NCBI RefSeq assembly: GCF_001427825.1
Contig: NZ_LMGT01000001.1
Location: 248,001 to 312,000, forward strand
Length of the DNA: 64,000 nucleotides
Source: Brevundimonas sp. Root608
GTDB taxonomy: Bacteria; Pseudomonadota; Alphaproteobacteria; Caulobacterales; Caulobacteraceae
Direction: 5' to 3'
Position numbers and translations under genes: made by a program. The number at the start of each line of letters is the position of its first letter. Position 1 is the stretch's first letter. Shown piece after piece: positions 25,256 through 33,862 of the stretch. The notes under the pieces were generated by a model. It saw only the letters and a list, made by a program, of their open reading frames with translations. It made no database searches and was not told the origin of the DNA.

Positions 25256-27839
25256 CGGCGGCCTCCAGAGCATCCATTTCGTCGGCTTCGATCTGCGCGA
25301 GCTCCTCGGGCGTCGGTGGGGCGAGGTGAACGCTGACATACCTGCCGCCCGCTTCGCGGGAGCCGGGCATGACAATCCCGAAGCCCAGGATGTCATGCTC
25401 GGCGTCGAGGTCGATGCGTGTCGTGCTTCCCGTTCGCGCCCGGGATGCCCGATCAATCGGATAGAGAAGGAGGAGCGGTCGCTCACCCACCTGCGTTCGG
25501 CGCTTCGCCTTGATCGCTTCCCAGTCATCATCCGTCGAGACTGTACCGGAGGGGCAATCGAACGCCGCATCCGCCTTCGACATCAGCGCCTTGATGTCAG
25601 CGATCTCACCCTTGTCCTTGAGCCGCGAGCGCTGAACCATTTTCACCGAACCCAGCACGCCCAGGGGCTGGCCGGATGGCTCGCCGTCGGCCGATTGAAT
25701 CACGCCGACGTTCCACGTCGTCAAAGCGGGATCATCCAGCTGGACGAACTGAAGCAGGAGGTCGTCCTTCAGATCCTGGTGGCTGTCATCGATGCGGTAG
25801 CTGCGAAGAAACTGCGCGATCAGCTTTCGCGGAACGTCTGTGAAGAGGCGGCGACCTGGGATGCCTCCAGATTTCCCTTGCTGGTCCGCGAAGGAAACAA
25901 GCTCGGCTCCGGCCTGCCAGTTGTTCTGCAGCAGGCGCTCGTCCTTTCGCTTGAACCGCAGGGTCTGAACGTGGCGGCCCCAGTAACCGATGCTGCACTG
26001 ATGGGCGTGTCGCATCTTGTTGCGGGCGACGATTGCCATGCCAGGTACGCTCCGGATGCGGATCGCGAAATCCATCGGCGTGACAGAGGGCGATCTGCTG
26101 TAGTTCGAGATGTCGTCCCGAATTTCCGCCTCGATGGCGGCAAGAGCGCGGAAGCGCGACTTGAGTTCTGTCGGCATCCAGAGACGAGGCAGATCCTCAT
26201 AGCCGTGCCGATAGCCGAACCAGCGGCCCATCTGCAGCAGGGTGTCGTACTGGTTCGAGGTACGCAGGAAGTAGCTGACCGCGAGGCCCTCCAAGGTCAG
26301 ACCGCGTGCAAGGATGCTGCCGCCGACGATGATGTAGGTCTTGGCGCCGCCGGTGTAGTCGATGCGGTCGTCGCTCGCCCCGTTTTCGATGACGACGGAA
26401 AGGGCCTGCAGCACAGCCGGCAGGTGGTCGCACAGCTCGTCAAACGACACTGGGCGCGCGGAGGTGAGGTCGTCGAGGCCGGCCGCCTGTTCGGCCTCCC
26501 AGACGGATCTCAGGGCTTCGAATGCTGGACCAGTCTGTTGCTCAATTCCGGCCCGTTCCTTGTCGATCCAGTTCTCGATCAGATGCGCAATGCTCTGGTG
26601 CATCCGGATCGCCGGCGACGTGTGCACAAGCATCGACATGTGCTCGCCCGCATGGCCCCGGGCCCGGCGCACTGCGCAAGTGGCGATGTAGTAGAGGATC
26701 GCGTCCTGGAGACTTGGGGTCATGCGAGGCACGAATCCCGCCTGAGCCGCTCGACCGCGTGGCTGAAGCGCCGCCTCATCTGCTTCATCCACTTCTCGGA
26801 TGACGTCGAGGCCTTCTTCCTCCGGCAAGGGGTTCGCAGCGTCCTGCGGCGTGCGGCCGAACAGCCTCTGGGTTCCGAAATAGCCCTTGGGCAGCGCGAG
26901 CGAGGTGATGAAGTCCTTCGGATAGAGATCGTCGAGCGTGTCGGTCTGCTCGGCGTAGGGGTTGATCAGGACATTGGCGAATGGCGTGGCGGTGTATCCG
27001 ACGTAGGACACCGCCGGCAATTTCTTCAGGATGAGCCGGATCTTTTCGTTGATCTTGCTGATGTCCATTTCGTTGCTGGCGGAGTTGACGCTGGCTTGAT
27101 CACACTCATCGTCGATCAGCAGGATTTTCAGCTTGCGCATTTCCGCGGCAGGCGTGTCCTCGATGACGTCCAGCAGCCGCTGCAACGGCGCCACGTTCTT
27201 CTTCATCACCGCGAGTTGGGCCCGGTTCAGCGCCGAGATATGGCCATGGGCCGGGATCCGGAATTCGCCATGGATGTCGGTGGTGGTCAGCTTGTGCCAG
27301 AGAGTCGGGTGACGAACGACGATGTCCGATTCTAGCCGCCGCTGTGTTTGTTGCCGGAGCTTGTCCGTCAGACCGGCGAAAACCAGAATCAGGTTGTAAC
27401 CGCGATCGACGGCCTTGGAGATGACGGCCGTCATGTTCGCGGTCTTGCCCGACTGGACATAGCCCACCACCAAACCACGGCAGGAAAACTGATCTTGAGC
27501 GGGATCAGCGAGGAGCGAGACGATCTCGTTTGAGCCCTCGTCGATGCTCTCGATGGTCTCGCTGTCCCAGTGCTTGGGGCCCAGGAAGTAGGATTTGAGC
27601 GCGGGCCAGTGACGATCGCCCGGTTGTGGCCCGTGGTACCAGTCGGGTCGCTTCGCGAAAATCGACGAGCGCCGCAGGATGGTGATCTCGTGCTCCTTGT
27701 GGAGCAGCGTCCGGGCCTCCTCGAGATCGTCCCCCAAGGGCCCGGAAAAATCGATCACCGACCCCAGGCTGGAACGTAGCCAGTCGGTCGCTTGGTCGAT
27801 CCCGTCGTGGCCCGGGAGAGCGTTGCGGATCTGGGCCAT
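25236..27839 (-). CDS. Z1-domain superfamily II helicase/ATPase
   Basis: From the ATG at 27839 the protein is 867 residues; an in-frame TTG at 27920 would add 27. The Walker A is GYVQSGKTAN (about 126-135 from the ATG) and the Walker B is LLIDDECDQAS (about 241-251). These are followed by SYVGYTATPFAN (motif III-like) and, further on, GGSILARGLTLEGL with QMGRWFGYR (motif VI), the signature of the Z1 family. It heads the five-gene operon and would supply the translocase or DNA-remodelling motor. The divergent gap to the next genes is where the operon promoter must lie. Confidence 0.92.
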   Translation of the reverse strand: MAQIRNALPGHDGIDQATDWLRSSLGSVIDFSGPLGDDLEEARTLLHKEHEITILRRSSIFAKRPDWYHGPQPGDRHWPALKSYFLGPKHWDSETIESIDEGSNEIVSLLADPAQDQFSCRGLVVGYVQSGKTANMTAVISKAVDRGYNLILVFAGLTDKLRQQTQRRLESDIVVRHPTLWHKLTTTDIHGEFRIPAHGHISALNRAQLAVMKKNVAPLQRLLDVIEDTPAAEMRKLKILLIDDECDQASVNSASNEMDISKINEKIRLILKKLPAVSYVGYTATPFANVLINPYAEQTDTLDDLYPKDFITSLALPKGYFGTQRLFGRTPQDAANPLPEEEGLDVIREVDEADEAALQPRGRAAQAGFVPRMTPSLQDAILYYIATCAVRRARGHAGEHMSMLVHTSPAIRMHQSIAHLIENWIDKERAGIEQQTGPAFEALRSVWEAEQAAGLDDLTSARPVSFDELCDHLPAVLQALSVVIENGASDDRIDYTGGAKTYIIVGGSILARGLTLEGLAVSYFLRTSNQYDTLLQMGRWFGYRHGYEDLPRLWMPTELKSRFRALAAIEAEIRDDISNYSRSPSVTPMDFAIRIRSVPGMAIVARNKMRHAHQCSIGYWGRHVQTLRFKRKDERLLQNNWQAGAELVSFADQQGKSGGIPGRRLFTDVPRKLIAQFLRSYRIDDSHQDLKDDLLLQFVQLDDPALTTWNVGVIQSADGEPSGQPLGVLGSVKMVQRSRLKDKGEIADIKALMSKADAAFDCPSGTVSTDDDWEAIKAKRRTQVGERPLLLLYPIDRASRARTGSTTRIDLDAEHDILGFGIVMPGSREAGGRYVSVHLAPPTPEELAQIEADEMDALEAAGVQNHV

Positions 27840-28309
27840 GAGCGAAAGAGTCTGGGGGGAGGGCAAATCAACTGGTCCTTGTGGGCGGTCAGTCTTCGCC
27901 AACACGCGCCGAGCTTGCAACCACCAAGTGACCCCTCTGAACGATGCTCGCGTCGGACGTCACATCCAGGCCATGCGGCACCGAGGTCTGCATCGTTTGT
28001 CACGTCAACATTTCCGAGCCGACGAGCCGGGCAGCTTCCATGCGGGCATCAGGCCGGGTTGGCAGTGACGGGCGAAGAGCTCTACTCAAAGGTCGAGGCG
28101 TGCGGTCGCGGAAGCGGACGGAGGCCGGTCTCGACTAATCGACGGAGCGAAGAAGATGGCGGCATGCTCGACACGGTAGAGGTGAAGCCGCCGCTGAATG
28201 CGGCGCTGTGGGAGCCGGGACGGGCAGCGCCCGCGTACTTCCTCCGTTTGATACGTGGGGAACCTAGCGGCGAGCCGTTAGGCGCAACTCTCCTAGGCGG
28301 GGAGCCATC
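27840..28309. other. Gap between the Z1 operon and the JAB gene
   Basis: This stretch should contain the minus-strand operon promoter. No convincing -35/-10 pair stands out. Its right half holds a short plus-strand frame and a hairpin, listed separately. The left part (27840-27920) may be coding if the TTG start of the Z1 gene is used. Confidence 0.4.
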
Positions 28310-28313
28310 GTGA
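28164..28313 (+). CDS. Possible 49-residue protein coupled to the JAB gene
   Basis: A short frame from ATG 28164 to TGA 28313 encodes a small proline- and glycine-rich peptide (including LNAALWEPGRAAPAYFL). Its stop overlaps the GTG start of the JAB-domain gene (GTGA), the same coupling seen across this region. The frame stays open upstream to a GTG at 28065, which would give 82 residues. It may be the C-terminal remnant of a larger partner gene or a true small protein. Nothing in it is recognisable. Confidence 0.35.
   Translation: MLDTVEVKPPLNAALWEPGRAAPAYFLRLIRGEPSGEPLGATLLGGEPS
28263..28282. other. 20-bp near-perfect hairpin upstream of the JAB gene
   Basis: CCTAGCGGCGAGCCGTTAGG folds into a nine-base-pair stem with one G-T pair and a two-base loop. 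It lies inside the possible small frame and 27 bp before the JAB start. Its role is unknown; a translational or recombination signal is possible. Confidence 0.35.
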
Positions 28314-28969
28314 GGGAGTATCGCGTTCGGGTCTCCGACCGGTTCTTGGAGACGGCTACCCTGGCCGCCGTTGAAGCCTATAGTCATGGAGACGGCCGCA
28401 AGAAGCGCAAAGAGATCGAAACGCTTGGCCTGGTGTGGGGGCACTGTCGAACTCGAGCGGAGGAAACGGTCATCTTTCTAGATCGGCTTGCGGTGTCGCT
28501 GTCCGCCGAACGAGAAGCCGGCTCTGTCATGCCAAACGCCGGCGCGATCAGCCTAATGGCGGAGGTCATGGAGCGGTTGGCACCGGATCAGCTCTTGTTG
28601 GGGGACTTCCATTCGCACCCCTATAGAGATCTCGCGGAGGTCCAAATGATCAAAGGCTACGAATTCTCAGACGGCGATTTTGACGCATTCCTCGCCGATG
28701 ATGCGATCTGGGACCGAACGAACAATGCACCTGTAATGGTAGTCGCTACGGTCTGCAGGCTCGGTCGGGTTCACGAATCGGGAGGCGATCACATCCGCAA
28801 TAACGTCTGGTGGTTCGACGTGGGACAGTTCCGCTTTTGGCTCAATGTTTGCGTCGGTTTTCTGGATGAAGCAGGAAAGCGTCGCCATACCGGAAACAAG
28901 AGGTCTTGTGTCTGGCTGGATCTAAACTCACGGTTCTTCAACGACAGCGGCGACCGGGTGGAGGCCTGA
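28310..28969 (+). CDS. JAB/MPN-domain metallopeptidase
   Basis: This 219-residue protein has the JAMM zinc motif: an upstream acidic residue in EIETLGLVWG, then FHSHP (His101, His103), then a Ser-x-x-Asp pair (Ser120, Asp123). Prokaryotic JAB proteins remove ubiquitin-like or other modifiers and often accompany E1/E2-like enzymes in antiviral loci, but no E1 or E2 gene is adjacent here. The start is a GTG at 28310 with GGGGAG six bases upstream. After the motif the C-terminal part (VWWFDVGQFRFWLNVCVGFL) is not familiar. Codon use is less GC-rich than in the core genes. Confidence 0.82.
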   Translation: MREYRVRVSDRFLETATLAAVEAYSHGDGRKKRKEIETLGLVWGHCRTRAEETVIFLDRLAVSLSAEREAGSVMPNAGAISLMAEVMERLAPDQLLLGDFHSHPYRDLAEVQMIKGYEFSDGDFDAFLADDAIWDRTNNAPVMVVATVCRLGRVHESGGDHIRNNVWWFDVGQFRFWLNVCVGFLDEAGKRRHTGNKRSCVWLDLNSRFFNDSGDRVEA

Positions 28970-29228
28970 CCATTCCCCACTCCGCAGCCGATCTTTGACC
29001 GATGCTCAGACCTTCGAGGTTGGCGGCCGAGGGCAGATACGTTGGTCTGGTGCGAAGGCCAAGGCTCGCCATAGCTCGTGCAGTTGTGCAAGCGCTGGCT
29101 GACTTGCTGCGGGCGCGATTTCCTGCAACCTGTGTGCAGCCGCGCAGACCATCGCCAACCTGCATATCGGGTAAGGCGGCTCTCAATTGGGAATGCAGCC
29201 GCGGGAAGTTGGCATCAGGTTTGAGGGA

Positions 29229-29891
29229 ATGCACGACGACCTTCTCGAGCTAGTGCCCGCCGAGTTGCACGCGCGCTCTGGCGGCGTTTTATATTCGGGC
29301 CGCTCAGCATTTCGTGGGCCCAGACCGCTTTACCTGCTTGGACTAAACCCCGGAGGGGATCCCGCTGCGCAAGCCGATGAGACTATTGGTCGATCTATTC
29401 GCAGTGCAACTGCGAGGAGCCGGAACGACTGGTCCGCTTATGCTGACGAATCTTGGCAAGGTCGCCCCCCGGGAACGGCAACGCTCCAACCGAGGGTCCT
29501 GCATCTCCTTCGAAACCTCGACCTTGAACCCCGCGCGGTCCCAGCCTCGAATGTAGTTTTCGTCCGATCAAAGCGGGAAGGATTGCTGGCGAGAAAAGCC
29601 GAGTTGTTGCGGGACTGCTGGCCCTTACACGAAGCTGTAATCCGAGGGCTTGGCGTCAGGGTTATCGCCTGCATGGGTGTAACCGCAGGAGCGTGGACAA
29701 GGGAGATGGTCGGGGCGCATGAGCTCGTGGAAAGCTGGTCCGAGCAGAACGAGCGCGGGTGGACCAGCCGCACTCACATTGGGCGGGACGGCCTCCAGGT
29801 GGTTACGATGACGCACCCTAGCGTTGCTGCATGGAATTCCGCCGCAGCTGATCCTTCCCCTCTTGTCCGGAGCGCCCTTGGGCGCTCGTGA
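29229..29891 (+). CDS. Uracil-DNA glycosylase superfamily-like protein
   Basis: This protein of about 220 residues has the UDG-fold hallmarks LYLLGLNPGGDP near the N-terminus, a central SNVVFVRSKR segment, and VVTMTHPSVAAWN near the C-terminus, equivalent to motifs A and B of the superfamily. The catalytic Asp/Asn assignment is uncertain because the first motif has NPGG instead of a family-1 type DP. The start is uncertain: ATG 29229 is used, although TTG 29187 and ATG 29193 are in frame. It stands alone between gaps on both sides. It could excise modified bases from phage DNA or belong to an inactive branch. Confidence 0.65.
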   Translation: MHDDLLELVPAELHARSGGVLYSGRSAFRGPRPLYLLGLNPGGDPAAQADETIGRSIRSATARSRNDWSAYADESWQGRPPGTATLQPRVLHLLRNLDLEPRAVPASNVVFVRSKREGLLARKAELLRDCWPLHEAVIRGLGVRVIACMGVTAGAWTREMVGAHELVESWSEQNERGWTSRTHIGRDGLQVVTMTHPSVAAWNSAAADPSPLVRSALGRS

Positions 29892-30052
29892 AGTCGGCGC
29901 AAGTCGCGAACCGGGCGCCCGCAATGACGGCGGGATCGGGCCGATGGAGCACGAGAATTTGGGCTGCCCCCATCTAGACCCTGATCCACTAGGGACACTG
30001 GGCGTCACGGCAAGTTGTGTCGCCTCTGACGACAACTCTCAGGAAGGTCGAT

Positions 30053-31003
30053 TTAGCCATTCCAGTAGGTCCTGCTCGGTAGGTAAGGGCTGATGTGGCC
30101 GGGAGCGCCGCTCAAGAGCCGCTCAATTTCATGGAGAACAGGGGCAGGCGGACGTTTGTTGCGCGGTCCGTTGACGTCCTCGACTTCCCAACCGAGACCC
30201 GGCACCTGTTCGAATTCAATGACTGCTCGGCCTTCGAGTTCGTAGAAGTAAGAATATCCGCGACGGACAAAATCGACCTGAGAAGCCAGGCAGTTCTGGA
30301 AGCGCTTCGCAGCGCTTCTCATGGCGGCAGGGCTATCGAGCGGCCGCAACCCTTCGGTTCCACCCCATGGCGCGGGCGGCAAGGGCAGGCCGGCCCAGAG
30401 CTCGGTTACGTCGCCACCGCCGAGAAGTTTCTTGCGGATGGCTCCGTCAAGTTGAGGTGCGACGGCCCTCAACCTCTCCAGGCGCCACACCCAGCGCCGG
30501 ACCCTGCGTTGAGGCGACCCAAGCCGCTCCCCGACCTTCAGTGATTTCGCCAGGCCGGCATGCCGCAGGTCCGCGGGCAGGGCATGAAGGGTCTCAATGG
30601 TGGAGGCAGCGATGCGCTTGCGATGGCGGATAGTCTGCGCGCCCAAGCCGCCTTCCTCGAGGAGGTCCGCCAGCTTCAAATATTGCGCAGCGTCTTCCAA
30701 TCCCGTCCACGGCAGTTTGCCCAAGCTCCCCAGCAGTCCGCGGGCTTCGCCGAAGCCTGCCAGCCGCAGCAGACATGCCGAGGTTTCCGACAGGAAGCGT
30801 TCGCGCCACAGGGTGAAGTCAGCGGGTTCGTCGAGTCGGTCCGCGCGCATCGACATCTGCGCCCAGATGCAGAGCCAGACGTGTCGGCGTTTGTCTGGCT
30901 CGTGGACGAGCGCCCTGTGCGCCTCTTCACGACCACCCCAGAACGCGATCGCCCAACCTTCGAGGCCCCCCGCGAGAGCGTGTAGCAATGTGTCTGTTTT
31001 CAT
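30053..31003 (-). CDS. Uncharacterised protein with PcfJ-like C-terminal segment
   Basis: This 316-residue helical protein starts at ATG 31003. Its N-terminal two-thirds is rich in Trp, Arg and Leu with no known motif. The last third contains RFQNCLASQVDFVRRGYSYFY followed by a GWEVEDVNGPRNKRP segment, which resembles the PcfJ family found on plasmids and mobile elements, whose function is unknown. It is divergent from the exonuclease at 31192. The relationship is weak and by eye. Nothing indicates export or membrane location. Confidence 0.6.
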   Translation of the reverse strand: MKTDTLLHALAGGLEGWAIAFWGGREEAHRALVHEPDKRRHVWLCIWAQMSMRADRLDEPADFTLWRERFLSETSACLLRLAGFGEARGLLGSLGKLPWTGLEDAAQYLKLADLLEEGGLGAQTIRHRKRIAASTIETLHALPADLRHAGLAKSLKVGERLGSPQRRVRRWVWRLERLRAVAPQLDGAIRKKLLGGGDVTELWAGLPLPPAPWGGTEGLRPLDSPAAMRSAAKRFQNCLASQVDFVRRGYSYFYELEGRAVIEFEQVPGLGWEVEDVNGPRNKRPPAPVLHEIERLLSGAPGHISPYLPSRTYWNG

Positions 31004-31191
31004 GCCGACCACCATGGCGGCCTTTAGCGACAGAAGCGGTCGCGCATCACGAGCGGGCTCCGCAGTGGTTCTGGACTGTCTCGGGATCTGGTCGAGCTTA
31101 TCTCGGGTTAGGTGGAGCGTCACACTTGAAAGACTGTTTGCGACCGCGGTTGTCGCATTTGTGCCCAAGCATCACTGGAACTTGGGTGGGG

Positions 31192-31911
31192 ATGACAATG
31201 CTGCTGCGCGTAGTGGACTTTGAGACAACAGGCGGCGAGGGCAGTCAGGTCATTGAGGTCGGCACCGTCGACGTCACGGGCAACGGGCGCGACTGGAGGG
31301 TCGGAGCGCCGCGGACGCTTCTCCTGAAGCCGACCGAGCCCGTCTCGCCTCACGCCCGAGCTGTCCATCACATCAGTGATGATGAGCTCGCGATGGCTTC
31401 AACGTTTTCCGTCGAGGCCGTCGAGCGCTTCATCAAGGCTGATGGACCGCCGGACGTCCTCGTAGCTCACCATTGCGATTTCGAGCGAAGTTTCCTCGGC
31501 GACCTGGCTCTCGCGTCGTGGGTTTGCACGGTCAAGGCCGCTCGAAAAGCCTGGCCGCAGGCGCCGGGTCACGCCAATCAGGTGTTGCGCTACTGGCTTG
31601 AGTTGCCTCTCGACCCGCGCTTCGCATTGCCAGCACACAGGGCAGGACCCGACGCCTTCGTCACCGCTCATATTCTGGTTCAGCTGCTTCAGACCGAGAC
31701 GGTGGGCGATCTGATTGAATGGACGACTCAGCCAGCGGTAGTCACGTTCGGCCGCCATCGCGGCAAGGCGTGGGGTGAGGTGCCGTCAGACTATCTGCGA
31801 TGGATCGCAGGGGAGGAAGGAATGGATATGCATAAGTGCAAACTGGCCGAGACAGAGTTGGCGCGTCGCGACGGCCGGGTCTCGGAAGCCATGGCCACGG
31901 GTGACCGATGA
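31192..31911 (+). CDS. DEDDh 3'-5' exonuclease with C-terminal FGKHKG-like domain
   Basis: This 239-residue exonuclease resembles DnaQ/RNase T. Exo I is VVDFETTGGEGSQVIEVG, and the Exo III-type motif is HRAGPDAFVTAHIL (His, Asp). The middle strand VLVAHHCDFERSFL carries the Exo II Asp. The C-terminal part, VTFGRHRGKAWGEVPSDYLRWI, matches the small FGKHKG/DUF3820-type domain often joined to such nucleases. ATG 31192 is used; ATG 31198 is equally possible. It overlaps the following gene by 4 nt (ATGA), so the two are co-translated. It probably degrades DNA or RNA in a stress or defence role. Confidence 0.85.
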   Translation: MTMLLRVVDFETTGGEGSQVIEVGTVDVTGNGRDWRVGAPRTLLLKPTEPVSPHARAVHHISDDELAMASTFSVEAVERFIKADGPPDVLVAHHCDFERSFLGDLALASWVCTVKAARKAWPQAPGHANQVLRYWLELPLDPRFALPAHRAGPDAFVTAHILVQLLQTETVGDLIEWTTQPAVVTFGRHRGKAWGEVPSDYLRWIAGEEGMDMHKCKLAETELARRDGRVSEAMATGDR

Positions 31912-32240
31912 GCGCTCGGCTTCATCTCATCTGTCGTGACGCCAAAGGTCTGGTGTGCCTCGACCCCAAGGGCGCGATCTACCGCAGCGAGGCCTGGGCG
32001 CTGACGTCGGCCGAGGTCGCCAAGCTTGCCGGCGGGCGCGTCTATTTCCATCAGACCAAGGCGGAGCCGTCCTACTTCGGTGGACATGTCCTCGACGCCG
32101 AGCCTTTCCAGGGTGGGAACTCGGACCCGGAACGGTTTGTGCTGCGGCTGAAGGCCGAGCGCGACGCCAAGGGCGTTGTCTGGGATGAGGCCGGGCGCTC
32201 CCACGCCATGGCCTGGTCTTCCGGCGTGCTGGACGACTGA
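31908..32240 (+). CDS. Uncharacterised 110-residue protein coupled to the exonuclease
   Basis: This small mixed alpha/beta protein begins MSARLHLICRDAKGLVCLDPKG and contains a conserved-looking GGRVYFHQTKAEPSYFGGHVLD segment. It overlaps the exonuclease stop by 4 nt. A reading frame of 33 codons follows one base later. I do not recognise the family. Co-translation with a nuclease suggests a regulatory or substrate-recognition partner, which is inference. GC content is moderately high and the frame is clean. Confidence 0.7.
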   Translation: MSARLHLICRDAKGLVCLDPKGAIYRSEAWALTSAEVAKLAGGRVYFHQTKAEPSYFGGHVLDAEPFQGGNSDPERFVLRLKAERDAKGVVWDEAGRSHAMAWSSGVLDD

Positions 32241-32241
32241 G

Positions 32242-32343
32242 ATGGGTCTGACAGATCATCGCGCCGAGCGCCCTCGCGGGGCAGCCAAGGTGGCCGCAGA
32301 GGTGCTCGGGCCAAGCCCGAGCGGCATTCAGGCATCGGAATGA
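32242..32343 (+). CDS. Possible 33-residue coupling peptide before the metallophosphoesterase
   Basis: An ATG one base after the previous stop opens a 33-codon frame ending TGA at 32343, whose last bases overlap the ATG of the metallophosphoesterase (ATGA). The peptide (MGLTDHRAERPRG at the start) is basic and unrelated to anything I know. The frame contains a stem-loop at 32304-32322. It may serve mainly to feed ribosomes to the next gene, which has no SD of its own. Confidence 0.4.
   Translation: MGLTDHRAERPRGAAKVAAEVLGPSPSGIQASE
32304..32322 (+). other. Stem-loop inside the coupling frame
   Basis: GCTCGGG (32304-32310) and CCCGAGC (32316-32322) form a perfect seven-pair stem with a five-base loop, 17 bases before the metallophosphoesterase ATG. 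It could modulate translation. It has no T-run and is not a terminator. Confidence 0.45.
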
Positions 32344-33266
32344 ACCACGACATCATCGGCGACATCCACGGCCATGCCGACCAGCTTGAGGCCCTATTGA
32401 CCGAGCTCGGTTACCGCCATCGGTCCGGGGCTTGGCGACATCCCAGCCGCACGGCGATCTTTGTCGGTGACTTCGTGGATCGCGGCCCAGGTCAGCTTCG
32501 GACTCTCGAACTCGTCAGGGCGATGACTGACGCCGGATCGGCCCGCGCCGTGATGGGAAATCACGAGTTCAACGCCATCTCGTGGGCCACGCCGGATCCA
32601 GTCAGTGACGGTCACCACCTTCGTCCCCGTCTGGGCGCGAAGGGGGTGAAGAACCGCCAACAGCATGAGGCCTTTCTCGCTGAAGTCGGGGAGGACACTG
32701 ACGATCATCGATCCTGGATCGAGTGGTTCCTGGACTTGCCGCTGTGGATCGAGGAACCAGGATTTCGGATCGTCCATGCCTGCTGGAGCCCTCGCCACGT
32801 CGCGGCTCTGAGGCCGCTGCTGAGCGAGGAGAGATTGACGCCTGAGATCGCCGAAGCTTCGAGTCGGAAAGGGTCGGTTGCCTACGAAGCTGTCGAGACA
32901 CTTCTCAAGGGCGCGGAGGTGGAACTGCCTCCCGGCCACGGCTTTACAGACAAGGACGGCCACAGCCGCAGCGCGATCAGAACACGATGGTGGGACGCGA
33001 GCCTCACCACCTACCGGTCAGCCTACATTGGTCCGCCGGGCGTGGAGATGCCTGACCTTCCAATCCCGATGACCGAGAAGATTCCTGAACCTGACCGGCC
33101 AACGTTCATCGGACACTATTGGCTGAATCCGCGAGAGGCATTGGCGCCCCTTACGCAACGGGTCGCCTGCGTCGATTACAGCGTGGCGAAGGGAGGGCCG
33201 CTGGTGGCCTATCGGTTTGATGGCGAGGCGGAGCTGGCGGCCGACAAGTTCGTGGCCGTCCATTAG
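32340..33266 (+). CDS. Calcineurin-like metallophosphoesterase
   Basis: This 308-residue phosphoesterase has all metal motifs: GDIHGH at residues 7-12, FVGDFVDRG (about 41-49), MGNHEF (about 71-76), RIVHACW (about 141-147), and FIGHYW near 259-264. It belongs with the PPP/ApaH/PrpE-like group acting on phosphoproteins, dinucleoside polyphosphates or RNA caps. The substrate cannot be stated. It starts with an ATG overlapping the stop of the 33-codon frame. It is followed 46 bp later by a small gene with its own SD. Confidence 0.88.
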   Translation: MNHDIIGDIHGHADQLEALLTELGYRHRSGAWRHPSRTAIFVGDFVDRGPGQLRTLELVRAMTDAGSARAVMGNHEFNAISWATPDPVSDGHHLRPRLGAKGVKNRQQHEAFLAEVGEDTDDHRSWIEWFLDLPLWIEEPGFRIVHACWSPRHVAALRPLLSEERLTPEIAEASSRKGSVAYEAVETLLKGAEVELPPGHGFTDKDGHSRSAIRTRWWDASLTTYRSAYIGPPGVEMPDLPIPMTEKIPEPDRPTFIGHYWLNPREALAPLTQRVACVDYSVAKGGPLVAYRFDGEAELAADKFVAVH

Positions 33267-33312
33267 GGCGCGCACAGCGTGTGGGATGACCGAGGCCGCT
33301 CCAGGAGAAAGC

Positions 33313-33654
33313 ATGTCGGACGCAAATATAGATCGGCTCGCGGACGTGATCGGTACCTTCCTGAACCGGGCCGCGCAACAACCCGTGACGGTTTGGGCGA
33401 CACTGAGGGAGGATACTTATGAGACCCTCTTTGGCGACGGCTACTACGCCTACCTGGACAAGGTGTTCGATTCACCAATCGCGGCTCTCGGGCGGTCTAA
33501 TGAGCCAAGGGGAGATTGGGTGAAGTTGCACGTCCGCCGCTACGAAATCAGCGTTTCAAGCAAGCAGCCTGTCCTTTCCCCTGAGCCGTCCGAGTCAGAG
33601 CCGGTCACGGTGAAGGACGTCGTCGAAAAGATGCTGCGGGCCGGCATCATCTAG
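33313..33654 (+). CDS. Uncharacterised 113-residue protein
   Basis: This is a small acidic protein starting MSDANIDRLADVIG at ATG 33313, with GGAGAAAGC immediately upstream as a good SD. It contains WATLREDTYETLFGDGYYAYLDK and a terminal KDVVEKMLRAGII helix. No motif I can name is present. It lies 46 bp after the metallophosphoesterase on the same strand and 248 bp before the helicase operon, and may belong to either transcription unit or neither. Confidence 0.6.
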   Translation: MSDANIDRLADVIGTFLNRAAQQPVTVWATLREDTYETLFGDGYYAYLDKVFDSPIAALGRSNEPRGDWVKLHVRRYEISVSSKQPVLSPEPSESEPVTVKDVVEKMLRAGII

Positions 33655-33862
33655 CCGAAGACAAGGTGCCACCTGAGAGGCCCCAGTATGAATATGAGCA
33701 AAGCCTGTAGTGCTGGTTTTCTCCCGGTCGTCTCTTCGAAAACCACCCCCAGCCTGTCGCCAACTCCCTGTGCGGCGGGCTCGTGCAACTGTTTGTTGAG
33801 GCCGGAACATTAGGGGATGGTCTCTGCAATATGGGTTAGCGGGTCGACCGCATCCTCCTAAA

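Noticed and set aside
25233..27335. 700-codon plus-strand frame antisense to the Z1 helicase
   Set aside because: The antisense frame follows from codon bias of the helicase gene and encodes no recognisable protein, while the minus strand has Walker and Z1 motifs.
19073..27839. DISARM or BREX identity for the methylase-helicase operon
   Set aside because: DISARM would need a DUF1998 protein and phospholipase-type gene, and BREX would need PglZ and BrxC-like genes. None is present; Z1, MORC and DUF4420 point elsewhere.
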